This document shows positions 33,569 through 43,239 of a stretch of DNA of 64,000 nucleotides, one piece after another. Each line of letters starts with the position of its first letter. Within the stretch, counting starts at the first letter, position 1. This DNA comes from Picochlorum sp. 'celeri'. Taxonomy: Eukaryota > Chlorophyta > Trebouxiophyceae. Below the pieces are notes generated by a model. It saw nothing but the letters and a program-made list of their open reading frames with translations. It was not told where the DNA came from and did no database searches. The position numbers and the translations under genes were made by a program. The DNA lies in the NCBI GenBank assembly GCA_010909725.1, contig JAACMV010000023.1:806001-870000 (forward strand), read 5' to 3'.

Positions 33569-35122
33569 TCACACAAATGCCTTTATAAAGTCTGGGGCTG
33601 CATTGTCTATATTCCCAAACGATGGGAGGTAATTCAAGTCAATAATGACAGCTTCGCCTGCCTCATAATCAAATACGACATCAAATCCAAACACAGAAAG
33701 CTTTACATGCGATCTGACAATGCTCCCTAATCGCTTGAAGAAACTTTCCGTGAGAATGCTACTAACACTTTTCCCTGGGGTGTCTTGGGTGCCTTCAAGC
33801 CATGGCAGTCTTGTAGGCAAGCTCTTCAAACTATCAAATTCAATGCATGATGGTACGCTGCTGTCCGATTCAGTGGCGACAATATTTGGCAGTGAATTTC
33901 GTTGCTCAAACATGACACTATCATGCGCCACGTATACTTTCCAGAGCATTCCACGGTGGTTGATGTATTCTTGCAGGACCCATGGCAAAGGCACATCACA
34001 TTCCTGTAACCCATCTCCTTTTAAAATGAGTCCCATATGATGAGACTCGGATACACCGCATGCGATACGGGTTTTTACTATGCAGGGAATCAGTCTTTTT
34101 CCTGAATGCGTACCAGTGCTCTCTATCAAATCCCATGCAGCTGCTCTCACAGGCAATGCAGACTTGTTCCGGGCATCCTTTGATATTGTGTCCAGTAGTT
34201 GATACATTGCTTTCCTATCGAGTACTGGATGTATAGTAGGTAACCCATCAATATATGGAACGTGGCTGTTTTGCTCATTATACTCCAAGATTTTCTGCAG
34301 TTGGTCTGAAAATTGCAGAGATGCTGTCCAGTCAACTGAGCCAACAAGAAAATCACTGTATTTAATCAGCAATGCATCCAGATGTTTCAAGGCAGATTTC
34401 GGCTCAGCGTCAACATGTATAGGTATGAAGATGACATGCAACTCTGGAACGACAGGTACGAGAGGAAGAAATTCTTTGGCACTCAATTTTCGAATCCTCT
34501 TGATTGACATGATCACACCCACAGCCTTGATCAAAGGATCATGCTTTTTCACTAGAAGACCAATCCAACCAACGATATCCACCATACATTCACCATGTGA
34601 TTTCTCAACCTCATACTCTATATAACTGCAATCCCAAGAGTCGACGGCCCGGCAATCAATTCGCTCTTTCCCAACAATATTGATGACTGCTGCCAAGTTG
34701 CCCTCTGGGTTATCTTGGCTTGGTGCCCTGATATTTGAACATCGTGCACTGCAAATGACGCATTAAGTATTCATATCATGCACTACAAGTAGCTGAACAC
34801 AGTGTACATGAGCATGCATAGGCGCACCGTAAGACCCCCAAAAGCGTCGCAGGCGTGGCAAGATTCAAACTGCATACTTTTGAGATGCTAGACAGAGCCT
34901 TTAAAATGTCTCGCGATTTCTCCAGAGACTCCGTTTGACACACCAAATGACATTTAATACTACTATTATAACAATAAATTGATACTAGCTTTGCGACATC
35001 GAAAGAGCCTGCGATGGAAAGACAAAAGTACTTGAAGTGCTCTCAGGTACCTCACGCGGCGCCCATATATCCGAATTCGTACCTGCTGATGAAGAATCTA
35101 CAATCAGAATCACTTCTATCAT
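33569..35122 (-). CDS. ITPK: Inositol 1,3,4-trisphosphate 5/6-kinase (ITPK4-type, with N-terminal domain)
   Basis: Three exons: 35122-35083, 35008-34828 and 34748-33569, 466 aa; introns of 74 and 79 bp with GTACGA and GTGCGC donors, all in phase. The longest open frame starts inside exon 3 without an ATG; adding two small exons gives an N-terminal alpha/beta segment (IEVILIVDSSSAGSFDVAKLV) as in the extended plant ITPK4 subgroup. The C-terminal ATP-grasp domain has PCIVKTRIACG, WVLQEYINHRG, FDSLKSLP and the metal-binding FGFDVVFDYEAG...IIDLNYLPSF. The family phosphorylates inositol tris/tetrakisphosphates toward phytate and inositol pyrophosphates. It shares a 163-bp promoter with the desulfurase gene. 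Confidence 0.85.
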
Positions 35123-35285
35123 GACATTATGGCTTCGATGAACGTGGATTTTTCGTGTATTAGACAATGCGTCCCCTGTGGGTACCCTGCATCTTTTGAA
35201 AGAACGGAAATGTTCAAATTTGCAATTCAAGAAAACCCGACATGGGTTGAACCCGATCCAGCGTTTGGACCATTAAGAATCACCG

Positions 35286-36569
35286 ATGAATTTTTTCTTG
35301 AATAGTTGCGTATTCAGTAGGGGTACAGGGTATCACAAGAAGTGGAATTGTGTCACGATGGGTGCTATGCAACACGCCAACTCAAACACAATTTATCTCG
35401 ACTACAACGCAACTACGCCAGTTCGACAGGAAGCGATCGATAAAATGAGTCCATTTTTGTATCATTATGGAAATCCAAGTTCCAGTCATGTCCTGGGCGA
35501 TTTGCCAAAGCAAGCGCTGCGAGAAGCCCGACACGAGGTTGCTCAGGCTGTTGGAGTTTCGGCAGATGACAACTCGATTTACTTCTGCTCGTGTGGAACA
35601 GAGGCTGATAACTGGGCAATCTGGTCGGCAATAAGTGGATATAGGAGGCGACATCCTGATCGTATGCCTCATGTTGTGTCCTCTGTGATTGAGCATCCAG
35701 CTGTTTTGATATTTTTAGAGCAGTTGCATGGCCTCAAATTGCTAGAGTATGACCTTGTGCCTGTGGATTCCGAAGGATTTTTGGATTTGAGTGCGCTAGA
35801 ATCTTCTATACGGGAAGAAACATGCCTTGTGACTGTCATGCATAGTAATAATGAGATAGGCACGATCCAGAGGTTTTCAGACATTTGCAGGATTGTGGGA
35901 AATTTTAATCACGTCTTGCTGCATTCGGATATGGCACAGTCAATTGGCAGGGCACCGATTAATCTATCTGATATGCGTATTGACATGTGTACAATAGTTG
36001 CACATAAATTTGGTGGTCCGAAAGGGGTTGCTGCATTGTATTGTCGTCCTGGCACAGAGCTCCGTCCTTTTCTTGGAGGTGGTGGCCAGGAACAGGGGAT
36101 GCGATCAGGGACAGAGAATGTCTTGCTTGCTGTGGGCATGGGTGAAGCCATCCGATGCGCTTGCAAAGATGTTGAAAGCAGTATACAGGATATGAGAGGC
36201 AAGAGAGATGTATTGTTTGAGTTGCTGAATGAAAAGCTTTTGGACAGATTGAATAGGCAAGGTTTGTTAAAGGTTCATGGGCCCAAAGATGACGAGTATC
36301 GGTTGCCAAACACGTTAAGTTTCGGCATCAAAGGTATTGATTCCCGGATAGTAATTCAATCGTTGCGAGAAAAGGTGGCGATGTCGTCAGGATCTGCGTG
36401 TCATAGCGGCTCTGCATCTGGTGGTGGTGTCTTGAATGCAGTTGGCTGCCCCATTGAGTATCAGATGGGGACATTCAGGCTTAGCGTGGGGCATTATTCC
36501 ACACGTAAGGAAATAGAAAATGCTGCTGAGCTGATTGTGGATGCTATTGAAGCTGAATTAAATAAGTAA
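35286..36569 (+). CDS. Class V aminotransferase: cysteine desulfurase / selenocysteine lyase
   Basis: Single exon, 427 aa; a second in-frame ATG lies at 35358, directly before the domain. PLP-fold signatures: YLDYNATTPV, the PLP-binding Lys in VAHKFGGPKG, GGGGQEQGMRSGTEN, and the active Cys in SSGSACHSG. The Cys sits on an extended loop and the end reads GTFRLSVGHYSTRKEI, close to selenocysteine lyase and group I NifS enzymes. Either sulfur mobilisation from Cys or Se release from selenocysteine is possible. The short N-terminal extension (FFLNSCVFSRGTGYHKK) is a weak organelle-targeting candidate. TGTAA lies 14 nt after the stop (36583-36587). Confidence 0.87.
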   Translation: MNFFLNSCVFSRGTGYHKKWNCVTMGAMQHANSNTIYLDYNATTPVRQEAIDKMSPFLYHYGNPSSSHVLGDLPKQALREARHEVAQAVGVSADDNSIYFCSCGTEADNWAIWSAISGYRRRHPDRMPHVVSSVIEHPAVLIFLEQLHGLKLLEYDLVPVDSEGFLDLSALESSIREETCLVTVMHSNNEIGTIQRFSDICRIVGNFNHVLLHSDMAQSIGRAPINLSDMRIDMCTIVAHKFGGPKGVAALYCRPGTELRPFLGGGGQEQGMRSGTENVLLAVGMGEAIRCACKDVESSIQDMRGKRDVLFELLNEKLLDRLNRQGLLKVHGPKDDEYRLPNTLSFGIKGIDSRIVIQSLREKVAMSSGSACHSGSASGGGVLNAVGCPIEYQMGTFRLSVGHYSTRKEIENAAELIVDAIEAELNK

Positions 36570-36595
36570 CAAAAACTAGTCATGTAAATAGTAGG

Positions 36596-38779
36596 TCATG
36601 TCTTCTGTCTCATGGGGTTCAAGCCAGCATCCTTCTTGTGGATGGTTTCCAGTTTTGGTGACACTGACGCAATACCTGAAGATAGGTCGAATTCATGTAG
36701 CATGTTTAGCATGTAATCTTCCGCCTTTTTCTCGTGCGGCTTGCTAGAGGCTGGCTTCAGAATGGGACTGATGGGTGAGGCCTTTTTTGCAGCACTATGC
36801 TGGTCTTTTGGCCCAATGCCAAGATACGCAAGGGTGTCAGCAACATCATTTGTGTCAGTAACATTGGACGCCGTGGTGAATTGAGCTGGAATATTATTGA
36901 AACCCTTTTCAAAATCAGCACCAGGCCCTTGAGATAACAACGGAACGGATGTAGCAGAGCTGCTTCCATCATCAAGCGATGGAGCCCAGAATGGTTTGTA
37001 CGCATTCTTTTTGGATGAAGGAGACGTGATGTTATTATGATCATGATCGACTTTTTCTTGCTCTTTTGATTGTTCCTCAGCTTCCTCGGCATCTTTGAAC
37101 GCCGCTGCCATGTCCCATTGAGGTGGGTTGACATCCTCAGCAGGGTCTCTGAATAATTCCTCTAGAGGATCAAGTACAACTTGTTTCGTATCCTCTGCGA
37201 CTGAACATGGCATTGCAGCATCATCATCCATCAGACTGATCAGATTTGCCTCCTCGGGTTCATCTGCGTGCTCTTGTGTCTCCATGATAGCGTCTTCCCT
37301 CTCTCTCGCCGCCAATGCCTCAGCAGCTGCTGCCAACTGTTGCTCACTCATCGCTTGCTCCAGTATGCCAATCATCTCTGGAGACATCAGCCCTTGGTCT
37401 TCTGGTGGCCATTCTATATCATTGCAGATATACTTCTTCTCCACGTACTTGTCCTTTATAAAATGATCCAATTCTCCAATGGTGTTGAACATGGGCTTTG
37501 ATTCCAATGAATATTCCCAGTACTTGTTTGCTTGGACATTACCTCCACAGCGAGCCATCAGCTCTAATTGATTATAATGCCATGAATCAAGGGAGCACGA
37601 CCGCACTTGGCTCACATGGACACCTAAACTCCTGTGCAGTCCAGCACAGCGCAAACACAAAAACACACCCAGGTTTATAGATGCCCAGGTTGGTCGTGCA
37701 CCAGGGCCAGATAATCCACAATCAGCACACACAGCATTCTCCTCTCTCTGCAAAAGCAATTTCAATGCTTTTATATGTCTGGCATTATCTTCTGCACTGA
37801 CACCTTTTGTCTCTCCAGCAGCAACAGGCTGCACAGCAGGATCATCCGCATCATCCTTTGCCTCTTCCTCTTTTGCATCTTCATCACCAGTTACCGATGT
37901 ATCACAAGACACAGTATCATCTGTATTCGGAACCACCTTTCCAGCCATACGCAGTGACTGAAGTTCACCATTCTTCCTCAACGCAGCCACACGGTCTGGC
38001 TCAGATACAAGCAGGCGTATTGCCCTTGCTCTATGCCTCACATTCGCCCCAACATCTCTATGCTGCGCATCCGGAGTCACATACGTAAAGCTCTCCAACT
38101 GCTCCAACATCATCTTCATACTTTCCGATGAAACCCGCTGAACAGCCTCATCACTTCCTCGCTGCACAAGGAATTCAAGCACAGACAAGGCTTTGTACAC
38201 GTTTCTCCATTTCTCTGGTGGGCACCGTAGTCTCTCTTCCAACACAGAGAAAATGACGTGACAGTCATTTGGACGAAACGATAATTGAGCTAATTCCACC
38301 AGCTCACCACCATGCGGACCCCTGCACGCAACATCACCATATCATATTTGTAAACTTGTAAATCCTAAAAGACACGTGCATACTACGTACCATGGCTTAT
38401 TCCTCGTGGCCGCTCTCACTTTCCGTTCCGTCTTCGAGTATGGTTTAAACGCCCTACATACATAAATGTCATGAAAACTGAATCCCAGCAAGAGAAGATC
38501 TACGCCCACGTACCTTCCATGCTTGACAGCAGTTTTGTAATCCCTCACAGCATGCATGGTCCTGGTCATAATACTCTCATTCGCCTTGTGGGTCAAAGGC
38601 ACCTGGCAGATACCATTACTTGAATGTGCAACAGAACTGGTCGTCACACCCGCATGGGAAGAAGAGTAAAATGTCGGATTCTGCTGCAAGGATGAGGATC
38701 CACCACCACCACTCTGTTGACTACCTTCCCCACCACCTTGTGTTGCCGTGTGAGCATGCGACACAATATGGCCATCCAT
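36596..38779 (-). CDS. ENTH-ArfGAP fusion protein
   Basis: Three exons: 38779-38514, 38453-38391 and 38321-36596, 684 aa; both introns have GTACGT donors. The spliced reading restores a complete epsin-type ENTH domain at about residues 68-220 (ERKVRAATRNKPWGPHGGE; WRNVYKALSVLEFLVQRGS). After an acidic linker, an ArfGAP zinc finger begins near residue 295: CADC...CLRC, WASINLGVFLC, then CAGLHRSLGVHVSQVRS with the Arg finger. The gap between the Cys pairs is 20 residues instead of the usual 16. The tail is rich in Asp/Glu/Pro. Expected at clathrin-coated vesicle sites, joining phosphoinositide/cargo binding to Arf GTP hydrolysis; this coupling is inference. Confidence 0.88.
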
Positions 38780-39200
38780 ATCTGTGCTAAAAATCTATTT
38801 CGGAATCTATTTGAGTCGTCAAAGACAAAAGAGCTATGAGAAAAGAAGCCAAGAATACCAGAAGAATGATCCCAAACACGTTTTCAGTGCCTTCCAGACA
38901 AACACCTCCCAAAGTAGTGTCGTTGCCTTGCCCTAAAGATAGATTCACGAGTTATTATGAAATAATTAGTACGAAGACAATTCCTTTCCGACTGTATCAC
39001 TCGTATCTGTCATTTCAAATGCATGACGGAACATTTTAAATTCCCGAGGTCGGAATTAAATATACTTCATCGGGAAACAACGACACATTTGGTGATTGTT
39101 CACCAAACGTTGCAGAATTTTTTTTTAAATGCCATGTCCATGTCCTGGATAATCCGATCCTGGATCATGTGATGGTGCGCCAGCAGACAATATAGCGACG
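38780..39200. other. Intergenic, divergent promoters
   Basis: 421 bp between the ENTH-ArfGAP and EF-hand genes. It holds an AT-rich stretch around 39040-39065 and a poly-T run (39119-39126). No gene seen. Confidence 0.35.
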
Positions 39201-39899
39201 ATGGACAAGGGCTGGGATAGTAGCAAGGGCCAATTTAAACGATCGAAATCATCCCATGAATATATAGAAGAAGAGTTTCGTAGATTAGCAAGAAAAGGAC
39301 GGAACCATTTGGTCCTGCAGGAGGTGCTGAGTTTTCGAACGACTGGTTTGACCCTGCCAGTGGACGTTTGGCACCTTGGTGTGCTGTGGGTGCTGGATAA
39401 AAACCACGATGGTAAGATTACGCTGGAGGAACTGTACGATTTGGAAGACTTTTGTAGGGAAAAGGGGTCAAAGTATCCATCATATGAGCAGGAAGCTAAT
39501 GTGAAGGCACTGTGTACAATACGGCTGTGGAAGGACGTGGGGATGACGCCTGATGGCAAGGACATGTTTACGAATTGGATTGCAACTTTACTGATAGAGA
39601 ATAGTTCGGAGCGACGACGGTTTTGGAGATATGGGGCGCATCAATATATTCATGTGTATACAATAGAGACACTGCATCAATTTCTTCGAATACAGGAGGT
39701 GCTTGGTATAGGGTTTCAGTCGTTTGTGGATGTATTGCAGCGTGTGGCAGAGGAACAGAAATTGATGGATTTGAACGATGAAGAGCAGGATGACTGGGTG
39801 CCATTGAGTGTGGTGAAGGAGTTTATTGGGAGTACCTATTTTGGAGCAGCAAAGCTCATGTCTGATATATTTCCAGAAATCCATGACGTTTCAATTTAA
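39201..39899 (+). CDS. EF-hand protein of unknown function
   Basis: Single exon, 232 aa. One clear EF-hand loop near residue 66 (DKNHDGKITLEE) has Ca2+ ligands at positions 1, 3, 5 and 12. A second degenerate loop may lie near GMTPDGKDMF. The rest is helical without known motifs (RRRFWRYGAHQYIHVYTIETLHQFL; DDWVPLSVVKEFIGSTYFG). No signal peptide or membrane segment. Probably a cytosolic Ca2+-responsive protein; no orthologue is recalled with certainty. Confidence 0.75.
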   Translation: MDKGWDSSKGQFKRSKSSHEYIEEEFRRLARKGRNHLVLQEVLSFRTTGLTLPVDVWHLGVLWVLDKNHDGKITLEELYDLEDFCREKGSKYPSYEQEANVKALCTIRLWKDVGMTPDGKDMFTNWIATLLIENSSERRRFWRYGAHQYIHVYTIETLHQFLRIQEVLGIGFQSFVDVLQRVAEEQKLMDLNDEEQDDWVPLSVVKEFIGSTYFGAAKLMSDIFPEIHDVSI

Positions 39900-39941
39900 C
39901 CTAATACTCTATTTGTCATATTGAATCGACAATTATGAAAT

Positions 39942-40631
39942 TTAAATCATTGGAAAACCTTCTGCTTCCCAAGCTTTTACACCACCCTCCAAGTGCATCA
40001 CTCTGTCAGCAGGCATGGCATCATTGTACAAAAGTCTCCAGCACGCCTTTAATGAACGAGAAACTTTTCCAGCTGGGAATGTGGTTGTTGGGGTGAGGGT
40101 GCCGCCCTGAGTGCACGCAAGAATAACCTTTTGGTCACCTGCAATTTCCTGAATGAGATCAGGGAACTCTGGATTGGCCTCTGTAGGTGTCACACCGTTG
40201 AATTTCATCACAGCAAACTTGAGCATACTTGTAACACCGCCGCCCTGCTGATCCATGTTGATGATTCTAAAGGCAGGTGCGTTGACTGCAGGCTCTGGTC
40301 TGGATTCCTCATGAGTCTCCTTTGGTCTGACATCAACGAGCAATGCTTCTCCAGATTCGATCATTTCCATGACTTGCCGAGGTGGAATAGATTTGATATT
40401 GTATTTCTGGGTCAGTTCGTATTGGATTCCTTCCCAAGCTGGGTATTTCACAAGGTACTCTGAGGATTCCTGTATACCCGGGCTGCTTTTCATCGCTACT
40501 GGCGACAGCACCGCTGTTCCCCTCCTAAAGTGATACAAATTTATCTTTCTACCAGCGGAATGGAAAGGCGTGGCGCTCCTCTGGCTCACTGCGCCAGAGT
40601 TTCTGTTGCTAGTGCATCTGAGAGACTGCAT
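39942..40631 (-). CDS. Rhodanese-like domain protein, probably plastid
   Basis: Single exon, 229 aa from the ATG at 40631; the frame extends six codons upstream only by a GTG. The first ~55 residues are Ser/Arg-rich and poor in acids (MQSLRCTSNRNSGAVSQRS), a likely plastid transit peptide. A rhodanese domain follows: LLVDVRPKETHEESR, and an active-site loop ILACTQGGTL with a catalytic Cys, then LEGGVKAWEAEGFP. The loop CTQGGT lacks the Arg of the classic C-x-x-G-x-R form. Plant plastid rhodaneses of this kind often lack known sulfurtransferase substrates, so a sulfur-carrier or scaffold role is inferred. Confidence 0.85.
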   Translation of the reverse strand: MQSLRCTSNRNSGAVSQRSATPFHSAGRKINLYHFRRGTAVLSPVAMKSSPGIQESSEYLVKYPAWEGIQYELTQKYNIKSIPPRQVMEMIESGEALLVDVRPKETHEESRPEPAVNAPAFRIINMDQQGGGVTSMLKFAVMKFNGVTPTEANPEFPDLIQEIAGDQKVILACTQGGTLTPTTTFPAGKVSRSLKACWRLLYNDAMPADRVMHLEGGVKAWEAEGFPMI

Positions 40632-40835
40632 CGTCACTGTTGGCAGTAGCGGCACTGAATGCTATAAAAATTTTGACAAAATTCCCAATTTAATATTGGG
40701 TTGGTTGGGTCCCCTTTCAGACTTGACTCAACCAAAGGCTCGCAAGAACAACATCACAATCTCATCTGGATCAGATTTTTTCTAATCCGATCTCGACGGA
40801 ATAAAATATACCCATCAATCTGCAGGGTATTCCTC

Positions 40836-43187
40836 TCACAAGACGTGCTTCTTGTACTCACCAAGCGCCCATATGGGAAAGATATTTCTATAATTTGCAT
40901 ATGTGATGGAGCAGTTTCTGTTGAACACACCACTGATGTGTTGTTGAGGCCAGTCACCATTCTTCTGTTGCATCTGTATCAAAAATGCAGCTGCCTTGTC
41001 CAAGGGTTTCCTGTCAATCTCGTGATATTTTGCAGCAATCAGACCTAGTAAAGCCCATCCGGTGTTGACAACGTGTGACTCTCCGTTGGGAAGAGGCGAG
41101 TAGACCTTGTCCTGGCAGGATAGATAACTTTCACCCCATCCTCCGTTTGCCTCTTGCTTGGAGATGAGGAAATCGCATGCCCTTCGAGCAGCGCTCCCTT
41201 TCTGATGCGCTGTTTCTGCCACCGCAGCCAAAGCCTCTAGGCCAAACCATGTTCCGTATGTGAAGCATACACCCCATGAGCCATACCAGGATCCATCTGG
41301 CTTTTGAATGCTTTTGATGAATGAGATGCCTCGGTCTATGGAATTTTGAATTTCTATTGAACGGTGTCCCGAATAATTTTTAGCAAAAGCAGTCATCGCA
41401 GTAATGCAGGCTGATGTGCATTCCACATAGCAGTAATCAATAACAATATCTCCAAATGTTTCTGATGGGTTGATAAGCTCCAGTACTGCGAACGACCTCG
41501 TATTTTCGTACGTTGCCCATCCACCATCACTGTTTTGATATGATAATATCACATCGAGACAATCGTTGAGTCTGTGCAGAGGAAGTGGATCCCAATTCAC
41601 GACATGCTCAAGTTCTTTCAATGCCATGGCTGCCTTGAGACCTTCCGATGTGCAATCAGAGATGGGCCATCCGTGATCTCGTGTACTGAAAGGCCATGCG
41701 CCCTTACTAATATGGCGATAGTATTTCGATAGTGGTGGCTGAGCTTCCTCGATCACCTGAGTAGATTCAATATAGTTGCCAGCCTTTTTCAAACAATCCT
41801 TAAACTCGGCACTCAACCCAGTGGATGCAATCGCCTGGACTGCGAACGATGTATCCCACAACTGTGATCCATTATATCCTTGCATTTTCATACCATCTTC
41901 GGCTACCCAAAGATAATCCTGAAGCCTTGGAATATGCCTCCGGAACTCTTCAGAAGAAGGATCCTCAAACCAGCAACACAGCATATTGAGTACCTTGTTC
42001 ACGGGGCCAATGTCAACGTATCTCGTATTTTCATCCTCATAGTGGATATGAACCATTGTTTCTTTCAATGCCTTTTTACGCAGCCATGAGCCCAGGAGAA
42101 GCGGCTCAGCTTTTGACAGTGTCCACCAGAGTACATCTTGAATCCACGGATGGGGATAGTACAAATCTTCCTTGGCGACAAGGTTTCTCGCAGCATCCCA
42201 GTCAATAGAATCATATGGACACGGATATAATTCCTCTTTCAAACTTTTTGTCAAATCTGTTGGCTTGCATGTTCCACGAATACCATAAATGTAACTCATT
42301 GGAAGATAGACCATTCTGCAGTGACACCAAAACCTTCCTGGATGCAGCCATCCAATCCCCGTCCAGCTACTGTACGGCAGCAACCACATCTCAGGAGGCA
42401 TTGGATTCAACCCTTCCCATTCATAGACACCCAGCACGGCCAACCAAAACTTGCCCCAGCTCGTAATGGAATGTGCACCACCCCGTGCATGCATCCAAGC
42501 TCGAGCAGCGACACACACGTCATCATCCATGGGTACCCCCAATATACGAAGCGCAACATATGATAAAACGGTACCAAACATAGTCGAGTTTCCTTCAATA
42601 TGTAAACCATATCCCCCATCCTGATTCTGATGATTGAACAAATACCTCCTCATCTCTGCCTGGTGCTCCTTGCTCAAGGCAGTTGACATTGTCCCAGTCA
42701 CATAACACGTGATAATCAGCCCAGGCATGAGAAACATGGGTCCTCCATAGTCCCCTGGCCAGTGCCCATCATCATCTTGCAATGTCTCATAGAATGAAAT
42801 GGCATTCCTCAGGGAATCTGCCACCACTGAAGTGTCAGGCACGTGTCCACTATCTTGCAACCCACTGGTGTCAACATCAAACGGCCCTACCCTTCTTTTA
42901 TCTTTATTCTGATACCTACAGTATATCAAAAGTATGGAGAATCGGGTGATTCCAGGCAATAAGACCAACCCAAGAAATGTCGCCGCGTACCTCAGTAATT
43001 CGTCGCTGCTGTGCTTCTGAACATGCCGATTCTTTGTAAAAGCCTCTCGTAGTGCTTCAATACGTTCACGATCTTCTTTGGAACCGGAATCTGGCTCATA
43101 TACCCACGTCTGTCGACCAATATTCCCGTTCAAACTGTGCAACAGTGGGTGACCGTCAGAGTCCCAAGCAGACTTGAACTTCCACAT
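40836..43187 (-). CDS. CAS1: Cycloartenol synthase (oxidosqualene cyclase)
   Basis: Two exons, 43187-42991 and 42915-40836, 758 aa. A 75-bp intron lies inside what reads as one open frame: it has no stop and is a multiple of three, but its GTACGC...CTGTAG ends and the restored DELLR-YQNKDKR junction show it is an intron. The enzyme cyclises 2,3-oxidosqualene at the ER. The catalytic block is HGWPISDCTSE (usual DCTAE). By spacing, Tyr in GYNGSQLWD, His and Ile in HGWPI match Arabidopsis Tyr410, His477 and Ile481, the residues that favour cycloartenol over lanosterol. Several QW repeats are present (e.g. QNSDGGW, QKPDGSWYGSW, QEANGGWGES). Confidence 0.95.
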   Translation of the reverse strand: MWKFKSAWDSDGHPLLHSLNGNIGRQTWVYEPDSGSKEDRERIEALREAFTKNRHVQKHSSDELLRYAATFLGLVLLPGITRFSILLIYCRYQNKDKRRVGPFDVDTSGLQDSGHVPDTSVVADSLRNAISFYETLQDDDGHWPGDYGGPMFLMPGLIITCYVTGTMSTALSKEHQAEMRRYLFNHQNQDGGYGLHIEGNSTMFGTVLSYVALRILGVPMDDDVCVAARAWMHARGGAHSITSWGKFWLAVLGVYEWEGLNPMPPEMWLLPYSSWTGIGWLHPGRFWCHCRMVYLPMSYIYGIRGTCKPTDLTKSLKEELYPCPYDSIDWDAARNLVAKEDLYYPHPWIQDVLWWTLSKAEPLLLGSWLRKKALKETMVHIHYEDENTRYVDIGPVNKVLNMLCCWFEDPSSEEFRRHIPRLQDYLWVAEDGMKMQGYNGSQLWDTSFAVQAIASTGLSAEFKDCLKKAGNYIESTQVIEEAQPPLSKYYRHISKGAWPFSTRDHGWPISDCTSEGLKAAMALKELEHVVNWDPLPLHRLNDCLDVILSYQNSDGGWATYENTRSFAVLELINPSETFGDIVIDYCYVECTSACITAMTAFAKNYSGHRSIEIQNSIDRGISFIKSIQKPDGSWYGSWGVCFTYGTWFGLEALAAVAETAHQKGSAARRACDFLISKQEANGGWGESYLSCQDKVYSPLPNGESHVVNTGWALLGLIAAKYHEIDRKPLDKAAAFLIQMQQKNGDWPQQHISGVFNRNCSITYANYRNIFPIWALGEYKKHVL

Positions 43188-43239
43188 ATCTCTCTTTAAG
43201 TATTACGTGTCGATGATAATAAAATATTCATGAAAATTC

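Noticed and set aside
42916..42990. 25-residue insertion in cycloartenol synthase
   Set aside because: Consensus splice ends and restored family sequence favour an intron; retained isoform left as a finding only.
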